Assembly (NCBI GenBank): GCA_036625225.1
Contig: JAZKUF010000005.1
Coordinates: 1 to 64,000, forward strand
Length of the DNA: 64,000 nt
Direction of reading: 5' to 3'
Origin: Accumulibacter jenkinsii
GTDB lineage: Bacteria > Pseudomonadota > Gammaproteobacteria > Burkholderiales > Rhodocyclaceae
The first letter of the stretch is position 1; the number at the start of each line of letters is the position of its first letter. A model generated the notes under the pieces. It did no database searches. It was not told the origin of the DNA and saw only the letters and a list, made by a program, of their open reading frames with translations. The position numbers were made by a program, and so were the translations under genes. Shown piece after piece: positions 17,307 through 26,415 of the stretch.

Positions 17307-17627
17307 ATGGACAAGAACGGCGAGCGGGAAGCGTACTGGCGAGGGCATGTTGCCGAGTGGCGGGCGAGTGGGGAGTCGCAGAGAGCGTACTGTGACCGGC
17401 ACGGGCTGAAGGACCATTCGCTGAGTTACTGGCATCAGCGTCTGGCCAAGCGCGAAGGTGGGGCCGCCGTCGGCGAGCCGCTGACGCTGATTCGGGCAAC
17501 GATCGTTGCCGATCCGCTGGTCTCAATGCCGTGCCTGTCGCTCGCCAGCCCGAACGGCTGGCGACTCGAATTTGGCCTGCTGCCGCCGGCCGAGTGGCTG
17601 GTGGCACTCTGGGCAAACCACTCATGA
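17307..17627 (+). CDS. tnpA: IS66 accessory protein TnpA
   Basis: A 106-residue TnpA with an HTH of the type REAYWRGHVAEWRASGESQR followed by AYCDRHGLKDHSLSYWHQR, typical of the IS66 Orf1 protein that contacts DNA. It starts at ATG 25 bp into the reading region after a GGAGG-like site. Its stop overlaps the tnpB ATG as ATGA. Confidence 0.92.
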   Translation: MDKNGEREAYWRGHVAEWRASGESQRAYCDRHGLKDHSLSYWHQRLAKREGGAAVGEPLTLIRATIVADPLVSMPCLSLASPNGWRLEFGLLPPAEWLVALWANHS

Positions 17628-17977
17628 GCGCGACCCTCGGCGTACCGCTGGAGCGCATCTGGCTGGCTCTCGAACCGGTAGACATGCGCCTGGGCATTGA
17701 CGGCTTGTCTGCCCGCATCCAGGCGAGTCTCGGGCGCTCCCCTTGTGACGGCAGTGCTTACGCCTTCACCAATCGCAAGCGAAGCCGACTCAAACTGCTG
17801 GTGTGGGATGGCACGGGCGTGTGGCTAGCGCAACGGCGCCTACACCGGGGCGGTTTCACGTGGCCGAGCGCTGGCGAGGCGGTTTTTTCCCTGACGCCGG
17901 GGCAATGGCGGTGGCTGATCGCGGGCGTTGACTGGCAACGTCGGGAAGCCCCAGCGCCGGGACACTGGCAAGTGTAA
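17624..17977 (+). CDS. tnpB: IS66 accessory protein TnpB
   Basis: A 117-residue Orf2/TnpB (MSATLGVPLERIWLALEPVD). It carries the family core LEPVDMRLGIDGLSARIQ, AYAFTNRKRSRLKLLVWDGTG and WLAQRRLHRG. Coupled to tnpA by ATGA overlap. tnpC follows after 93 bp. Confidence 0.93.
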   Translation: MSATLGVPLERIWLALEPVDMRLGIDGLSARIQASLGRSPCDGSAYAFTNRKRSRLKLLVWDGTGVWLAQRRLHRGGFTWPSAGEAVFSLTPGQWRWLIAGVDWQRREAPAPGHWQV

Positions 17978-18070
17978 CGGCCGCGTCACTGCCGCGAAAA
18001 AAGTGATAATAATCGGCTATCTACCTGGCTTTCAGGAGCTTTCCATGCGATGTCTGCGGTATAATGCCTC

Positions 18071-19642
18071 ATGGATTTAGCGACCGAACTTGCCGCCTTC
18101 TCCCCCTCACCAGAACTGCTGGCCTGGGTCGAAAATCGGGTTGGCGGTCTGCTGGAACAGGCCAAGACCAGCGCCACGGAAATTCACTGGCGCGATGCCA
18201 AGATCGAAAAGCTGACGCTCGAACTTGCTCATTTACGCCGAATGAAATTCGGCGTGAAGAGCGAAGCCATGGTCGCCGCCGAACGCGACCTCTTCGATGA
18301 AAACCTGGCGGCCGACATTGCTGCCTGCGAAGCCCGTCTGGCCGAAGCGCTCCAGGTCGCTGAAACGCCGTCGGATCAACCGGTACCCGAGAAGAAGCCC
18401 AAACGCGAACGCGCCGGTCGTCAGCCCCTGCCGGAGCATCTGCCGCGCGTTGAAATTCGCCACGAACCCGAGAACTGCACCTGCGGCGAATGCGGTCAGG
18501 CGTTGGTGCTGATCGGCGAGGACGTGACCGAGAAACTCAATATCGTCCCGGCGCAGTTCTTCGTCGAACAGCACGTTTATCCCAAATACGCCTGCCGGCC
18601 CTGCGAGACGCTGACGGCGGCACCGGCCGAGCGCAGCGTGATCGATGGCGGAATGGCGACCCCGGCCTTGCTCTCGTGGGTCATGATCAGCAAGTTCCTG
18701 GATCACCTGCCGCTCTATCGCCTGGAACAGCAGGCCGCCCGGTCTGGCGTCCCGCTCGCCCGCTCGACGCTGGCCGAGTGGGTGGGTCGCGTCGGCTATG
18801 CCCTCGAACCCCTCTGGCTTCGCCTGGGCGAATTGCTGCGCGAGAGCGAGGTGTTACATGCGGATGAAACCCCGGTGCAACAGCTTGATCCAGGCAAGGG
18901 GAAGACCAAGCGGGCGTATCTCTGGGCGTACCGCAACAATGCCTTGGAAAATGACCCGCCGATTGTCGTCTTCGACTATCAACCGGGCCGGGCCGGCATA
19001 CATGCCGTGAATTTCCTGGCGCAATGGGAAGGCGCCCTGATGGTCGATGACTTCGCCGGTTACAAGGTGCTGTTTCAGGGATCAGTGATCGAACTGGGCT
19101 GCATGGCCCATGCGCGCCGCAAGTTCTTCGACCTGCACCAGGCCAACGCCAGCCCGGTCGCGACGGAAGCCCTTCGCCGCATCGGCGAACTGTATGCCGT
19201 CGAGGCGCAGGCGAAGGACCTCACGGTCGAGGAACGGGCCCGTCTGCGCGAGATGCACAGTCAGCCGCGACTCGAGTCCCTGCACCTATGGCTCCTGAAC
19301 ACCCGCAAGTCGGTCGCCAACGGCTCGGCCCTGGCCCGGGCCATCGATTACACGTTGAAGCGCTGGCGCGCTCTCGCTCGTTATGCCGAGAATGGCTTCT
19401 ACCCGATCGACAACAACCCTATCGAAAACGCCATTCGCCCGATCGCCGTCGGGAAGAAAAATTGGTTGTTCGCAGGTTCGGAGGCCGCCGGCAAGCGTGC
19501 CGCGGCCATTCAGTCGCTGCTCGAAACCGCGCGCTTGAACGGCATCGAGCCCATGGCCTGGCTCACCAACACCCTGCAAAAACTTCCCACTTGGCCCAAC
19601 AGCCGCCTCGACGAGTTGCTGCCGCTCAAAAAACGGGGGTAA
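18071..19642 (+). CDS. tnpC: IS66 transposase TnpC
   Basis: A 523-residue DDE transposase. The N-terminal coiled coil (KIEKLTLELAHLRRMKFGVK) is a leucine-zipper-type dimerisation region. A zinc-finger region has CTCGECG and YACRPCE. The catalytic domain contains LHADETPVQQLDPGKGKTKR, an HARRKFFDLH segment and YPIDNNPIENAIRPIAVGKK with the catalytic Glu. Clearly different in sequence from the convergent subtype and from the element at 24762-27187. Confidence 0.95.
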   Translation: MDLATELAAFSPSPELLAWVENRVGGLLEQAKTSATEIHWRDAKIEKLTLELAHLRRMKFGVKSEAMVAAERDLFDENLAADIAACEARLAEALQVAETPSDQPVPEKKPKRERAGRQPLPEHLPRVEIRHEPENCTCGECGQALVLIGEDVTEKLNIVPAQFFVEQHVYPKYACRPCETLTAAPAERSVIDGGMATPALLSWVMISKFLDHLPLYRLEQQAARSGVPLARSTLAEWVGRVGYALEPLWLRLGELLRESEVLHADETPVQQLDPGKGKTKRAYLWAYRNNALENDPPIVVFDYQPGRAGIHAVNFLAQWEGALMVDDFAGYKVLFQGSVIELGCMAHARRKFFDLHQANASPVATEALRRIGELYAVEAQAKDLTVEERARLREMHSQPRLESLHLWLLNTRKSVANGSALARAIDYTLKRWRALARYAENGFYPIDNNPIENAIRPIAVGKKNWLFAGSEAAGKRAAAIQSLLETARLNGIEPMAWLTNTLQKLPTWPNSRLDELLPLKKRG

Positions 19643-19687
19643 GTCAGCACCCCCTGACGTGGGTGGGCTGGACGCTTACACTTGAGC

Positions 19688-20075
19688 AGCCAACGATCTC
19701 CACATCTGAGCAAACCGACCTCGCCGCTACGCCTGATGCCCGCCCGTGCGCTTCGGCTCTTGGAGATGCAGGGCGTTACCCTGGGCGAAGCGGGATTCGT
19801 ATGACTTTTCAGGGGCTTCCGGGTCCAAATTCGACATTGACGCTGCTTGATGCAGGCTCATATAATCTCGTAGGTGCCGTTGGATTTCTTATCCCTCGTC
19901 AGCGACAGTCCACAAACTGTTCCGTTTGAAGCCGGCCGATCTTGTTTGCGACTATGTTTGTCAACGTCGGGGCCTTCAGGCCCAATCTGACCTCAATAGT
20001 TCATAAACAGCATTGCGGATGCACTAAGGGCCTTCAGTTATGCTTTTCTTGCAGCGTAGAGGGGGGGAATCCAAC
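19688..20075. other. Intergenic region before the lipoprotein gene
   Basis: No supported gene. The target site of the neighbouring IS66 (ACTTGAGC) lies at its left edge, and a G-rich ribosome site (GAGGGGGGGA) just before 20076. The lipoprotein promoter presumably lies here but no clear -35/-10 pair stands out. Confidence 0.4.
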
Positions 20076-21227
20076 ATGCATATCCAGCAAGTTCTGACCA
20101 TGGCAGTGGCCCTGTCGGTCTCCCTCATCCTCGGAGGCTGCGCCGGAGTGCCAAAGCCCCAGCTGCAGGCTTATACAACGGCCTTCGATGAGGTCAAAGT
20201 TGCGGCAACTCTGGTGTACGAAGATGCGGCGCCAGCACTGGCGCAGGCACGCGGTACCAACGCGACGACGCTTGAGTTCCCTGTGACACTGGGCCCGGGA
20301 AGCTTTGACCGAGAAGGGTGTGGAAGGTTAATTGCGTCCGATGTCGACCTCAGGACGCGTTGCCAGACCTTGCTCGCAATCAAGGGGTACAACCTGGCAC
20401 TCCTCGAAATCAGCAGCGGCAAGAGTCAGGAGCAGACAAGGAGCCTGATCGCCAACGCCATGAAAAGCGCTCAGACGGCGCTTGACTTGGTGCCCGCAAG
20501 CGTTGCGGTTGCATTGCCTGTAGCGGCGATCGGCGCAGCCCTTGGGCCACTCCAGGTCATTCTTGGAGAGGCACTAAAGGCTCAGGACCGTGAGGCACTG
20601 CTTGCGATTTTGCTCAAGGGTGAGCCACAGGTGCTAGCCGCTATTGAGGCGCTGCGCAAAGACGTTGACGGTCTTTACGGCCTGCAGCGTGCCTACGCGG
20701 CTCAGCAGCTTGTTCGCATCAGCGATGGCATGAACTCGCAGCTGCAGCTCATCGTGAGGCGAGTGCAGGGGGCCGCTCCACCGACAGATCCTCTCGGGAT
20801 CAGTCTATATGGCGCGTTGAGCGAGAAGTTTGAGCGTGTTTTCTCCACGCCTGAGCCTAGAGTTCGCAATGAATATCGGATCAAAAATCTGCGCTTCAAC
20901 TCTCAAGCGCCCGCCGTACCTCTTGTCCCTGTTGCCCCCGTGGCCGTTCTTGATGCCACCTCAATCCAGCTTATGGATGGCCAGTTGAGCAACGTAGCGG
21001 AGTACGTCACCAGCTTCAAGGCGGTGGGAAATCGTTACCAAGCTAGTGTTCAGGCCTTGGCGGGCTTCGATGCGCTGCTGACCAGTTGGGATCAGTCCTT
21101 CAAGGCGCTTGTGACCGCGTCGCAGCAGGTGTTTGCAACCGGTGGTGGCACTGAACAGGCGTTGCAGAGCCTTGCCGTTCTGAAGGATCAAGCCCGCGCG
21201 ATACGCGACATTCTCGACAACAAGTAA
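20076..21227 (+). CDS. Predicted lipoprotein, function unknown
   Basis: A 383-residue protein. The start at MHIQQVLTMAVALSVSLI is chosen over an earlier ATG because it gives a clean lipoprotein signal peptide with lipobox LGGC and a strong ribosome site. The mature part is largely helical and Ala/Leu-rich, with a hydrophobic patch near the middle (VPASVAVALPVAAIGAALGP). I recognise no domain. It is 12 bp upstream of the lysozyme-like gene and likely co-transcribed with it, so it may be a partner or inhibitor of the muralytic enzyme, but this is only context. Confidence 0.75.
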   Translation: MHIQQVLTMAVALSVSLILGGCAGVPKPQLQAYTTAFDEVKVAATLVYEDAAPALAQARGTNATTLEFPVTLGPGSFDREGCGRLIASDVDLRTRCQTLLAIKGYNLALLEISSGKSQEQTRSLIANAMKSAQTALDLVPASVAVALPVAAIGAALGPLQVILGEALKAQDREALLAILLKGEPQVLAAIEALRKDVDGLYGLQRAYAAQQLVRISDGMNSQLQLIVRRVQGAAPPTDPLGISLYGALSEKFERVFSTPEPRVRNEYRIKNLRFNSQAPAVPLVPVAPVAVLDATSIQLMDGQLSNVAEYVTSFKAVGNRYQASVQALAGFDALLTSWDQSFKALVTASQQVFATGGGTEQALQSLAVLKDQARAIRDILDNK

Positions 21228-21239
21228 GGAGGCTGGACC

Positions 21240-22256
21240 ATGCCCACAGAACTCTCATTCGAGCTCCGCGCTCAAATTGAGTCGTTGCAACAGCTCGGCC
21301 TCGCCCAGTTGATGGCCATCTCCGAGGACTTCTCGCATCCAGATGAAGTCTTGAATGCAGCCCGCGCGCTGGCGGAAAAGCTGGCCCAGAGTAAGCTAGA
21401 GGCCGCAGCTGGGGTTTTCCAGGAGAATACTGCTGCGTTTGCCGGACTCGTCACGGATTTTGTTGACCTCACCACGGTTGCGCGCAAGCATCCAGGTGGC
21501 GATGCTGTTGGGCTGCTGACGCCGACGCTGCGGAAACTTGGGGAGATCCAGGCGACGTTGTCCGACTTCGCGGCCGAAATCGCCCCCAGCGCTGGCACCT
21601 CTGTCGCGGATCCTGAAGTACCTGTGTCCCACGTCACAGCCGCTGCCGTAGCTCCGGCGCCGAACACAGTCAGCACCAGCAAGAGCCTGAAGGACATCGC
21701 TAGCGAGTACCTGGCGATATTTGACGCGGCTGTCGTCGCACCGGCTCGGGTGGCAGAGGCTGATAAGCGCGCGAAGACCTTAGCATCTTTTCGTAGCACC
21801 TATGAACCGCTAGGCCAGACGGTCAAGGTGCCCTGGTACTTCATCGGACTGATCCACTGTATGGAGTCGAATTTCAACTTCGGCACCCATCTGCACAATG
21901 GCGACTCGCTGATGCACCGCACCAGCCGTGTCCCGGCAGGCCGGCCGCTCTCGGACGTCGCCGATCCTCCGTTCTCCTGGGTGACGAGCGCGACGGATGC
22001 GCTGACCATGCTGGGATTCAACACCCAGTCCGACTGGTCGCTCGCTGCGATCCTCTACCGGCTCGAGCGCTACAACGGCTTTGGCTACCGCATCCGAGGA
22101 CTTGCGACTCCGTATCTGTGGAGTTTCTCCGATCGGTACAGCAGCGGGAAGTTCGTTCAAGACGGAGTATTCTCTTTTGAGGCTGTATCCAAGCAGTGCG
22201 GTGCCGCCGTCATCTTGAAGCGCCTCATCGCGCTGGGGATCGTTCAGCCGCCCTGA
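21240..22256 (+). CDS. Lysozyme-family (peptidoglycan hydrolase-like) protein
   Basis: A 338-residue protein with two parts. Residues 1-145 are helical and Ala-rich with no known domain. Residues 145-338 match a lysozyme-like hydrolase family: VPWYFIGLIHCMESNFNFGT with a probable catalytic Glu in HCMES, HLHNGDSLMHRTSRVPAGRP, WSLAAILYRLERYNGFGYR, TPYLWSFSDRYSSGKFV and a closing CGAAVILKRL. Such proteins cleave the glycan strand. There is no signal peptide, so export would need another route or a phage-like lysis role. It belongs with the lipoprotein before it, and probably with the M15-like peptidase beyond the IS1595 insertion. Confidence 0.82.
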   Translation: MPTELSFELRAQIESLQQLGLAQLMAISEDFSHPDEVLNAARALAEKLAQSKLEAAAGVFQENTAAFAGLVTDFVDLTTVARKHPGGDAVGLLTPTLRKLGEIQATLSDFAAEIAPSAGTSVADPEVPVSHVTAAAVAPAPNTVSTSKSLKDIASEYLAIFDAAVVAPARVAEADKRAKTLASFRSTYEPLGQTVKVPWYFIGLIHCMESNFNFGTHLHNGDSLMHRTSRVPAGRPLSDVADPPFSWVTSATDALTMLGFNTQSDWSLAAILYRLERYNGFGYRIRGLATPYLWSFSDRYSSGKFVQDGVFSFEAVSKQCGAAVILKRLIALGIVQPP

Positions 22257-22371
22257 GTCCGGGGCTCGCGCCTTGGGAGAGCCGCGGCGCGCCCGCAGCT
22301 TTCCTTTGCCTGGATGCTGCCTCTTCCGGCCAATGCCCTCTCTATAAGTAGTCGGCCCTGCAAAACCCGCT

Positions 22372-23418
22372 GGCTCAATATGTGTTTCGGACGGCTGAAG
22401 ATTTGAGCGCAAGCAGGCCGTCATTCCGATAGAATTGGGGGGTTTTATGCCTTGAGGATGTTGGCCAGATGCTCCACCTTCAGAACTTGCTGGACGATGC
22501 CAAGTGTTACGACGAAGTACGCGAACGCCGCTGGCCAAAGGGAGCGTGCTGTCTGCATTGTGCTTCACCCGAAGTGACCCGGCAAGGTTATGACACGACC
22601 CAGCCGTCGCGCCGAAAATATCGCTGCACGGCTTGCCGACGCTACTTTGACGACTTGACGGGGACGATCTTCGCAGGTCACCACCAGCCGCTGCAGATGT
22701 GGATCTTGTGCCTGTACCTGATGGGCCTGAACCTCTCCAACGAGCAGATCGGGCAGGAGTTGGGTTTGAACAAAGATGACGTGCACTGCATGACCTCGCA
22801 ATTGCACACAGGCATCGTGGCGGTGCAAGTAGAGCCGACGCTTTCAGGCGAGGTCGAGTGTGACGAGGTTTATGTCGTGGCGGGCCACAAGGGCCACCCC
22901 GAGGCGGTAAAAAATGGCCGTAAGGGTCGTAGACGGCGCCTGAAGGGCGCACGCGGGCGCGGTACCCTGGAAAAAGAGAAGCCCCCGATCTTCGGGATGC
23001 TCCAACGCGGCGGGGAGGTCGTGGTGCGAATGTGGGCAAACGTACAGCAGGCGACCATCAAGCCGTTGATCCTGGGCACCATCACGCCCGGCACCCCTGT
23101 CTTCACCGACGAGTATGACATCTACGCTCGCCTGCCCGAGTGGAGCTATGGACACCAGACGGTATGCCACAGCCGGGGCGAGTACGCTCGCGATGAGGAC
23201 GGCGACGGGTTCCATGAAGTCCATGTCAATACAATGGAAGGCTTCTGGTCATTGCTGCGCTCCTGGCTACGTCCCCATCGGGGCATCTCACAGGAAAAGC
23301 TCCCGCTCTACCTGGGCTTCTTCCAATTCGTGCACAACGCCAGAATCCGTGGCACAGGTTTGCTGAAACATCTCCTCAATGCCCTTCTGGCTTAACCGTC
23401 CGAAACGCATAATGAGCC
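22372..23418 (+). mobile_element. IS1595-family element
   Basis: Inverted ends GGCTCAATATGTGTTTCGG (22372 onward) and its mirror ending at 23418 share most of about 24 positions, including GTTTCGGACGG. Flanks share AACCCG (six of eight positions), compatible with a decayed 8-bp target duplication. One transposase gene. The element sits between the lysozyme-like gene and the M15-like gene, separating what was probably one operon. Confidence 0.85.
22469..23395 (+). CDS. IS1595-family transposase
   Basis: A 308-residue transposase with an N-terminal zinc ribbon (CLHCASPEV...KYRCTACRRYF) and the ISXO2-like DDE/N domain: GEVECDEVYVVAGHKGHP, PVFTDEYDIYARL with the second Asp, and HVNTMEGFWSLLRSWLRPHR where the third acidic/Asn position lies. 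Length and order fit the family. The frame is intact. Confidence 0.92.
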   Translation: MLHLQNLLDDAKCYDEVRERRWPKGACCLHCASPEVTRQGYDTTQPSRRKYRCTACRRYFDDLTGTIFAGHHQPLQMWILCLYLMGLNLSNEQIGQELGLNKDDVHCMTSQLHTGIVAVQVEPTLSGEVECDEVYVVAGHKGHPEAVKNGRKGRRRRLKGARGRGTLEKEKPPIFGMLQRGGEVVVRMWANVQQATIKPLILGTITPGTPVFTDEYDIYARLPEWSYGHQTVCHSRGEYARDEDGDGFHEVHVNTMEGFWSLLRSWLRPHRGISQEKLPLYLGFFQFVHNARIRGTGLLKHLLNALLA

Positions 23419-23448
23419 AACCCGAAATTACTGATGAGGATCAAAACA

Positions 23449-24144
23449 ATGGCGACGCTGGTCTACAACAATGCAGGCAAGATCCGGGACAAGAAGCTTA
23501 CGGCGCAGCTCGAGAAGCTGTTGACGGACGCCGCGGACGCGGCCAAGATCGACACGGTGTCGGTGACCTCGGGTGGCCAGGACCGCAAGGGCACGCCGAA
23601 CGCGCGACGGACCGGTTCGACCCGGCACGATGACGGCCAGGCCGCGGACATCCAGTTGCTCGACGACGGCGACGTGCTGGACTTTGACGTGCAGCTGAAG
23701 CACTTTGAGGACTTCGTCGTCGCTGCCGCCGGCCTGGGCGCGACCGGCTTGGGGGCTGGCGCCGCCTACATGGGCACCAAGACGATCCACGTCGGGTTCG
23801 GAAGCAAGCTGGTGTGGGGCGCCGAGGGCAAGGCCGTGAACGCCCCGAAGTGGTTGAAGGCCGCCGCGAACAAGGGGTGGGGCCAGCCGATAGCCGCCGC
23901 GCCCGCCGCCAAGGCTCTCGTCGGCATGAATGTAGTGATCGCGCGAGATGGGCTGAGGCTGCGCGGCGGCCCTGGGCCCACCTTCGAGCACATTAGCACA
24001 CTCGAGTTCGGAACGGAGCTTACCGTGACCTCGTTCCAGGGAGCTGGCGGAGAATGGGCGCTAGTTGATCTAGAGGGCGACGGCCAGTTGGACGGCTTCG
24101 TGTTCGCGGCTTTCCTGACGCCATCTCAGACCGACGGTGCCTGA
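23449..24144 (+). CDS. M15-like peptidase with C-terminal SH3 domain
   Basis: A 231-residue protein from ATG 23449 (MATLVYNNAGK). Residues about 5-130 resemble an M15 (D-Ala-D-Ala carboxypeptidase/endolysin) fold. The zinc-site signature reads RTGSTRHDDGQAADIQLLDD, i.e. HxxGxAxD, with a distal HVGFGSKLVWG (TIHVGF) supplying another His. Residues about 150-231 form a bacterial SH3 domain (GMNVVIARDGLRLRGGPGPT) that usually binds the cell wall. There is no signal peptide. Together with the lysozyme-like gene it makes a glycosidase plus peptidase pair. The IS1595 element lies 30 bp upstream and probably cut its original promoter or operon link. Confidence 0.8.
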   Translation: MATLVYNNAGKIRDKKLTAQLEKLLTDAADAAKIDTVSVTSGGQDRKGTPNARRTGSTRHDDGQAADIQLLDDGDVLDFDVQLKHFEDFVVAAAGLGATGLGAGAAYMGTKTIHVGFGSKLVWGAEGKAVNAPKWLKAAANKGWGQPIAAAPAAKALVGMNVVIARDGLRLRGGPGPTFEHISTLEFGTELTVTSFQGAGGEWALVDLEGDGQLDGFVFAAFLTPSQTDGA

Positions 24145-24165
24145 CGTCCATCGCTGGCGAAGTAG

Positions 24166-24648
24166 ATGAGCCGCGCGCGCCTTCGAGGTGTCGCACTCGC
24201 TTTTGTGCTCGGCGGGTTGGTCAGCGCATCGATTGGCGCGTGCAGGGACACATCTCTACCGGATGCGCGCCCGTCCATGGTCACCGCTGCCGCGCCCGCT
24301 TCGACGGAGAACGCTGAGGTGGCACTTCCGGCTCAGGACAACATTCCCCCCACCTTCCGCGGCGAATGGAACTTCCGGTTGCAGGACTGCGGCGGACTTG
24401 AGAACGACGGTCGCCTCGTCGTCACCGGCCGGAGGCTGGAATTCCATGAGGGCAGCGGGGAGGTGGTCTCGGTTAACGGACAAGGTGACAGCCTGATAGT
24501 CAAAGCGGCGATGAGCGGCGAGGGCGAGGCCTGGGACGAGACCTATCGCTTCCAACTTTCCTCAGACGGGCAGGCGCTTGACCAACGGATCGCTCCTACC
24601 GATAAGGGTGTCCGACGCCTTCGCTGCCCCTACCCCGCGCCGGATTGA
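24166..24648 (+). CDS. Predicted small lipoprotein
   Basis: A 160-residue protein with a signal peptide (MSRARLRGVALAFVLGGLVS) and lipobox-like SIGAC, Cys at residue 26. The mature part is short and beta-rich (FRGEWNFRLQDCGGLENDGR, RRLEFHEGSGEVVSVNGQGD), with a second Cys pair that could form a disulfide. No family recognised. Located 21 bp after the M15-like gene; a role in the same wall-hydrolase unit, perhaps as inhibitor or spanin-like component, is possible but unsupported. Confidence 0.7.
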   Translation: MSRARLRGVALAFVLGGLVSASIGACRDTSLPDARPSMVTAAAPASTENAEVALPAQDNIPPTFRGEWNFRLQDCGGLENDGRLVVTGRRLEFHEGSGEVVSVNGQGDSLIVKAAMSGEGEAWDETYRFQLSSDGQALDQRIAPTDKGVRRLRCPYPAPD

Positions 24649-24796
24649 CGGCAGTTCGACCCTCCCTGGTGTGACAATACTTCCTCTCGCGGTGCACGGA
24701 GCGGAATGGAATCTGGTTCCTTGACAGGCTGCCCAAACGGGTGCCTCACAGCCCCTTGCGGGTAACCGGTAACTCTGCGGCGTTTCCCGGACCCGC

Positions 24797-26377
24797 CTAC
24801 GGTGCCTGCCGCTGTAATGGCGAGCGTAGCGGATTGGCCGCGAAGAGCTGCTTCCAGCAGCGGGGCGTGAGTTCGTGAACACGGTTCGCTGGGTGCTGGC
24901 CGACGCGTTGCAGGACATCGACGAGGTAGTCGTAGGGATTGATGTCATGCAGTCGGCAGGTGACGATCAGGCTTTGCAGGATGCCGACCTGCCGGGCGCC
25001 GAGCTCGGTCCAGCAGAACATCCAGTTGCGGCGACCCATCGGGATGACGCGCAGGGCCCGTTCGAGATGATTCGTATCGATCGGTACGTCCGGGTCGGTG
25101 AGAAAGACTTCCAGTCCGAAGCGGCGGTTGCGGGCATAGGCCAGCGCCTGGGTCAACGGGTTGCTGGGCAGCAGACCCTGGGCGGCGAAGCGTTCGTCGA
25201 CCCAGGTGAAGAAGCGCTCGACGACCGGCTTGGCATGGGCCAGTCGGTGATCTTTCTTCTGCTCGCCGCTCAGCCGGGCGCGCCGGATGTCTTCCTCGAT
25301 CGCGTACAGCTCGCCGATCAGCGCCAGCGCTTCGGCCGCCGCTTCCGGTTCGGCCGCCTGCGCCTCGAAGAAGCCGCGACGGGTATGCGTCCAGCACTGG
25401 GCATGGATGATCCCCGTCTTCGCCGCGTAGCGGGCATAGGCAGCGTACCCGTCCGACAACAGCACCGCGCGTTCGACAGGCGTCAGCCCCAGCGCTGCCT
25501 CGACGTGCTTGATCTCGCGACTCTGAAAGAAGGGGAAACAGATTTCGTCACGTTCCCCATAGACCGGCCAGAAGTAGCCTTGCTTCAGCTTGCCCGGACC
25601 CGCCTGTCCGGCCTTGATCGGCGTCTCGTCCATGGCCTTGACGCGGGACTCGCGAATCGACGCGAACTGCGCCTCATAGATCGGCTCGAGCAGGGCCGCG
25701 CCGCGTTGCCCGATCTGCGTCAGCCACGGCCGGCTGACAGTGAAACCGGCGTCGATCAGGCGCTGGTGCTGGCGATACAGCGGCAGGTGGTAGGCGAACT
25801 TGTCGATCAACAGACCGGCGACGAAGCTCACGTCCGCCCGGCTGCCGTCGATGACGTTGCTGGGTGCCGGCGCGCAGACGAGAGCCTGGCTCTTCTTGAT
25901 CTTCACCACCGGGCGGCGATACTTGATCACCACGTAGCTCCCCGGTCGCTGCGCCAGCCGATAGCTCTCCTTGTGACTGACGATCTCGTAGTCTTCGGGT
26001 GAGAGCCCCTCGGTTTGCGGGGCGCGCAGTTCGATGACTTCGACCGGTACGCGCGTCTCGTCGAAGAAGGGAAGCGCTTCGTCGTCGTGGTGGCGGGTCG
26101 GCGGTCGGCGGGTATGGGCGGCAATCCCGCGGCCCTGAGGGGCCGGCGGCGAGGCGGGCGGGGGTGACCAATCGCCCAGCGTCATCTGGCCGTTGGGCCC
26201 GATCTCGATACGTCGTTCGCTCTTCTGACCGAAGATCTGTCGTTTGAACCACTCGAGTTGCTGTTTAAGCCCGGCGATTTCCGCCTGCAGCGTCTGACAC
26301 AGGGAGAGCACCTGTAGCGGGGTCAATGCCGCCGCTTCTTCGAGGCTGGAAAGGGTCAGGGTCGACGCCGGTTTCAT
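24797..26377 (-). CDS. tnpC: IS66 transposase TnpC
   Basis: A 526-residue DDE transposase started at MKPASTLTLSSLEEAAAL; longer upstream starts run into the tnpB overlap. The N-terminal coiled coil (LCQTLQAEIAGLKQQLEWFK) is followed by RQIFGQKSERR, the conserved IS66 box. The catalytic region has VKAMDETPIKAGQAGPGKLK, an HTRRGFFEAQ segment and PIDTNHLERALRVIPMGRRN. Distinct from the other two IS66 types in the window. Confidence 0.94.
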   Translation of the reverse strand: MKPASTLTLSSLEEAAALTPLQVLSLCQTLQAEIAGLKQQLEWFKRQIFGQKSERRIEIGPNGQMTLGDWSPPPASPPAPQGRGIAAHTRRPPTRHHDDEALPFFDETRVPVEVIELRAPQTEGLSPEDYEIVSHKESYRLAQRPGSYVVIKYRRPVVKIKKSQALVCAPAPSNVIDGSRADVSFVAGLLIDKFAYHLPLYRQHQRLIDAGFTVSRPWLTQIGQRGAALLEPIYEAQFASIRESRVKAMDETPIKAGQAGPGKLKQGYFWPVYGERDEICFPFFQSREIKHVEAALGLTPVERAVLLSDGYAAYARYAAKTGIIHAQCWTHTRRGFFEAQAAEPEAAAEALALIGELYAIEEDIRRARLSGEQKKDHRLAHAKPVVERFFTWVDERFAAQGLLPSNPLTQALAYARNRRFGLEVFLTDPDVPIDTNHLERALRVIPMGRRNWMFCWTELGARQVGILQSLIVTCRLHDINPYDYLVDVLQRVGQHPANRVHELTPRCWKQLFAANPLRSPLQRQAP

Positions 26378-26415
26378 GCCGGAATTATGCCCGAAGACAG
26401 GCCACAAGTCCATGT

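Larger units (their letters stand above)
17232..19679 (+). mobile_element. IS66-family element, conventional type
   Basis: 2448 bp with terminal GTAAGCGTCC inverted repeats and a perfect 8-bp target duplication ACTTGAGC at 17224-17231 and 19680-19687. tnpA, tnpB and tnpC are all on + in the usual IS66 order. All three frames are open, so the element is probably active and a recent arrival. Confidence 0.95.

Noticed and set aside
24875..26002. 375-codon + strand frame in the third IS66 element
   Set aside because: Antisense to tnpC; composition is that of a shadow frame.
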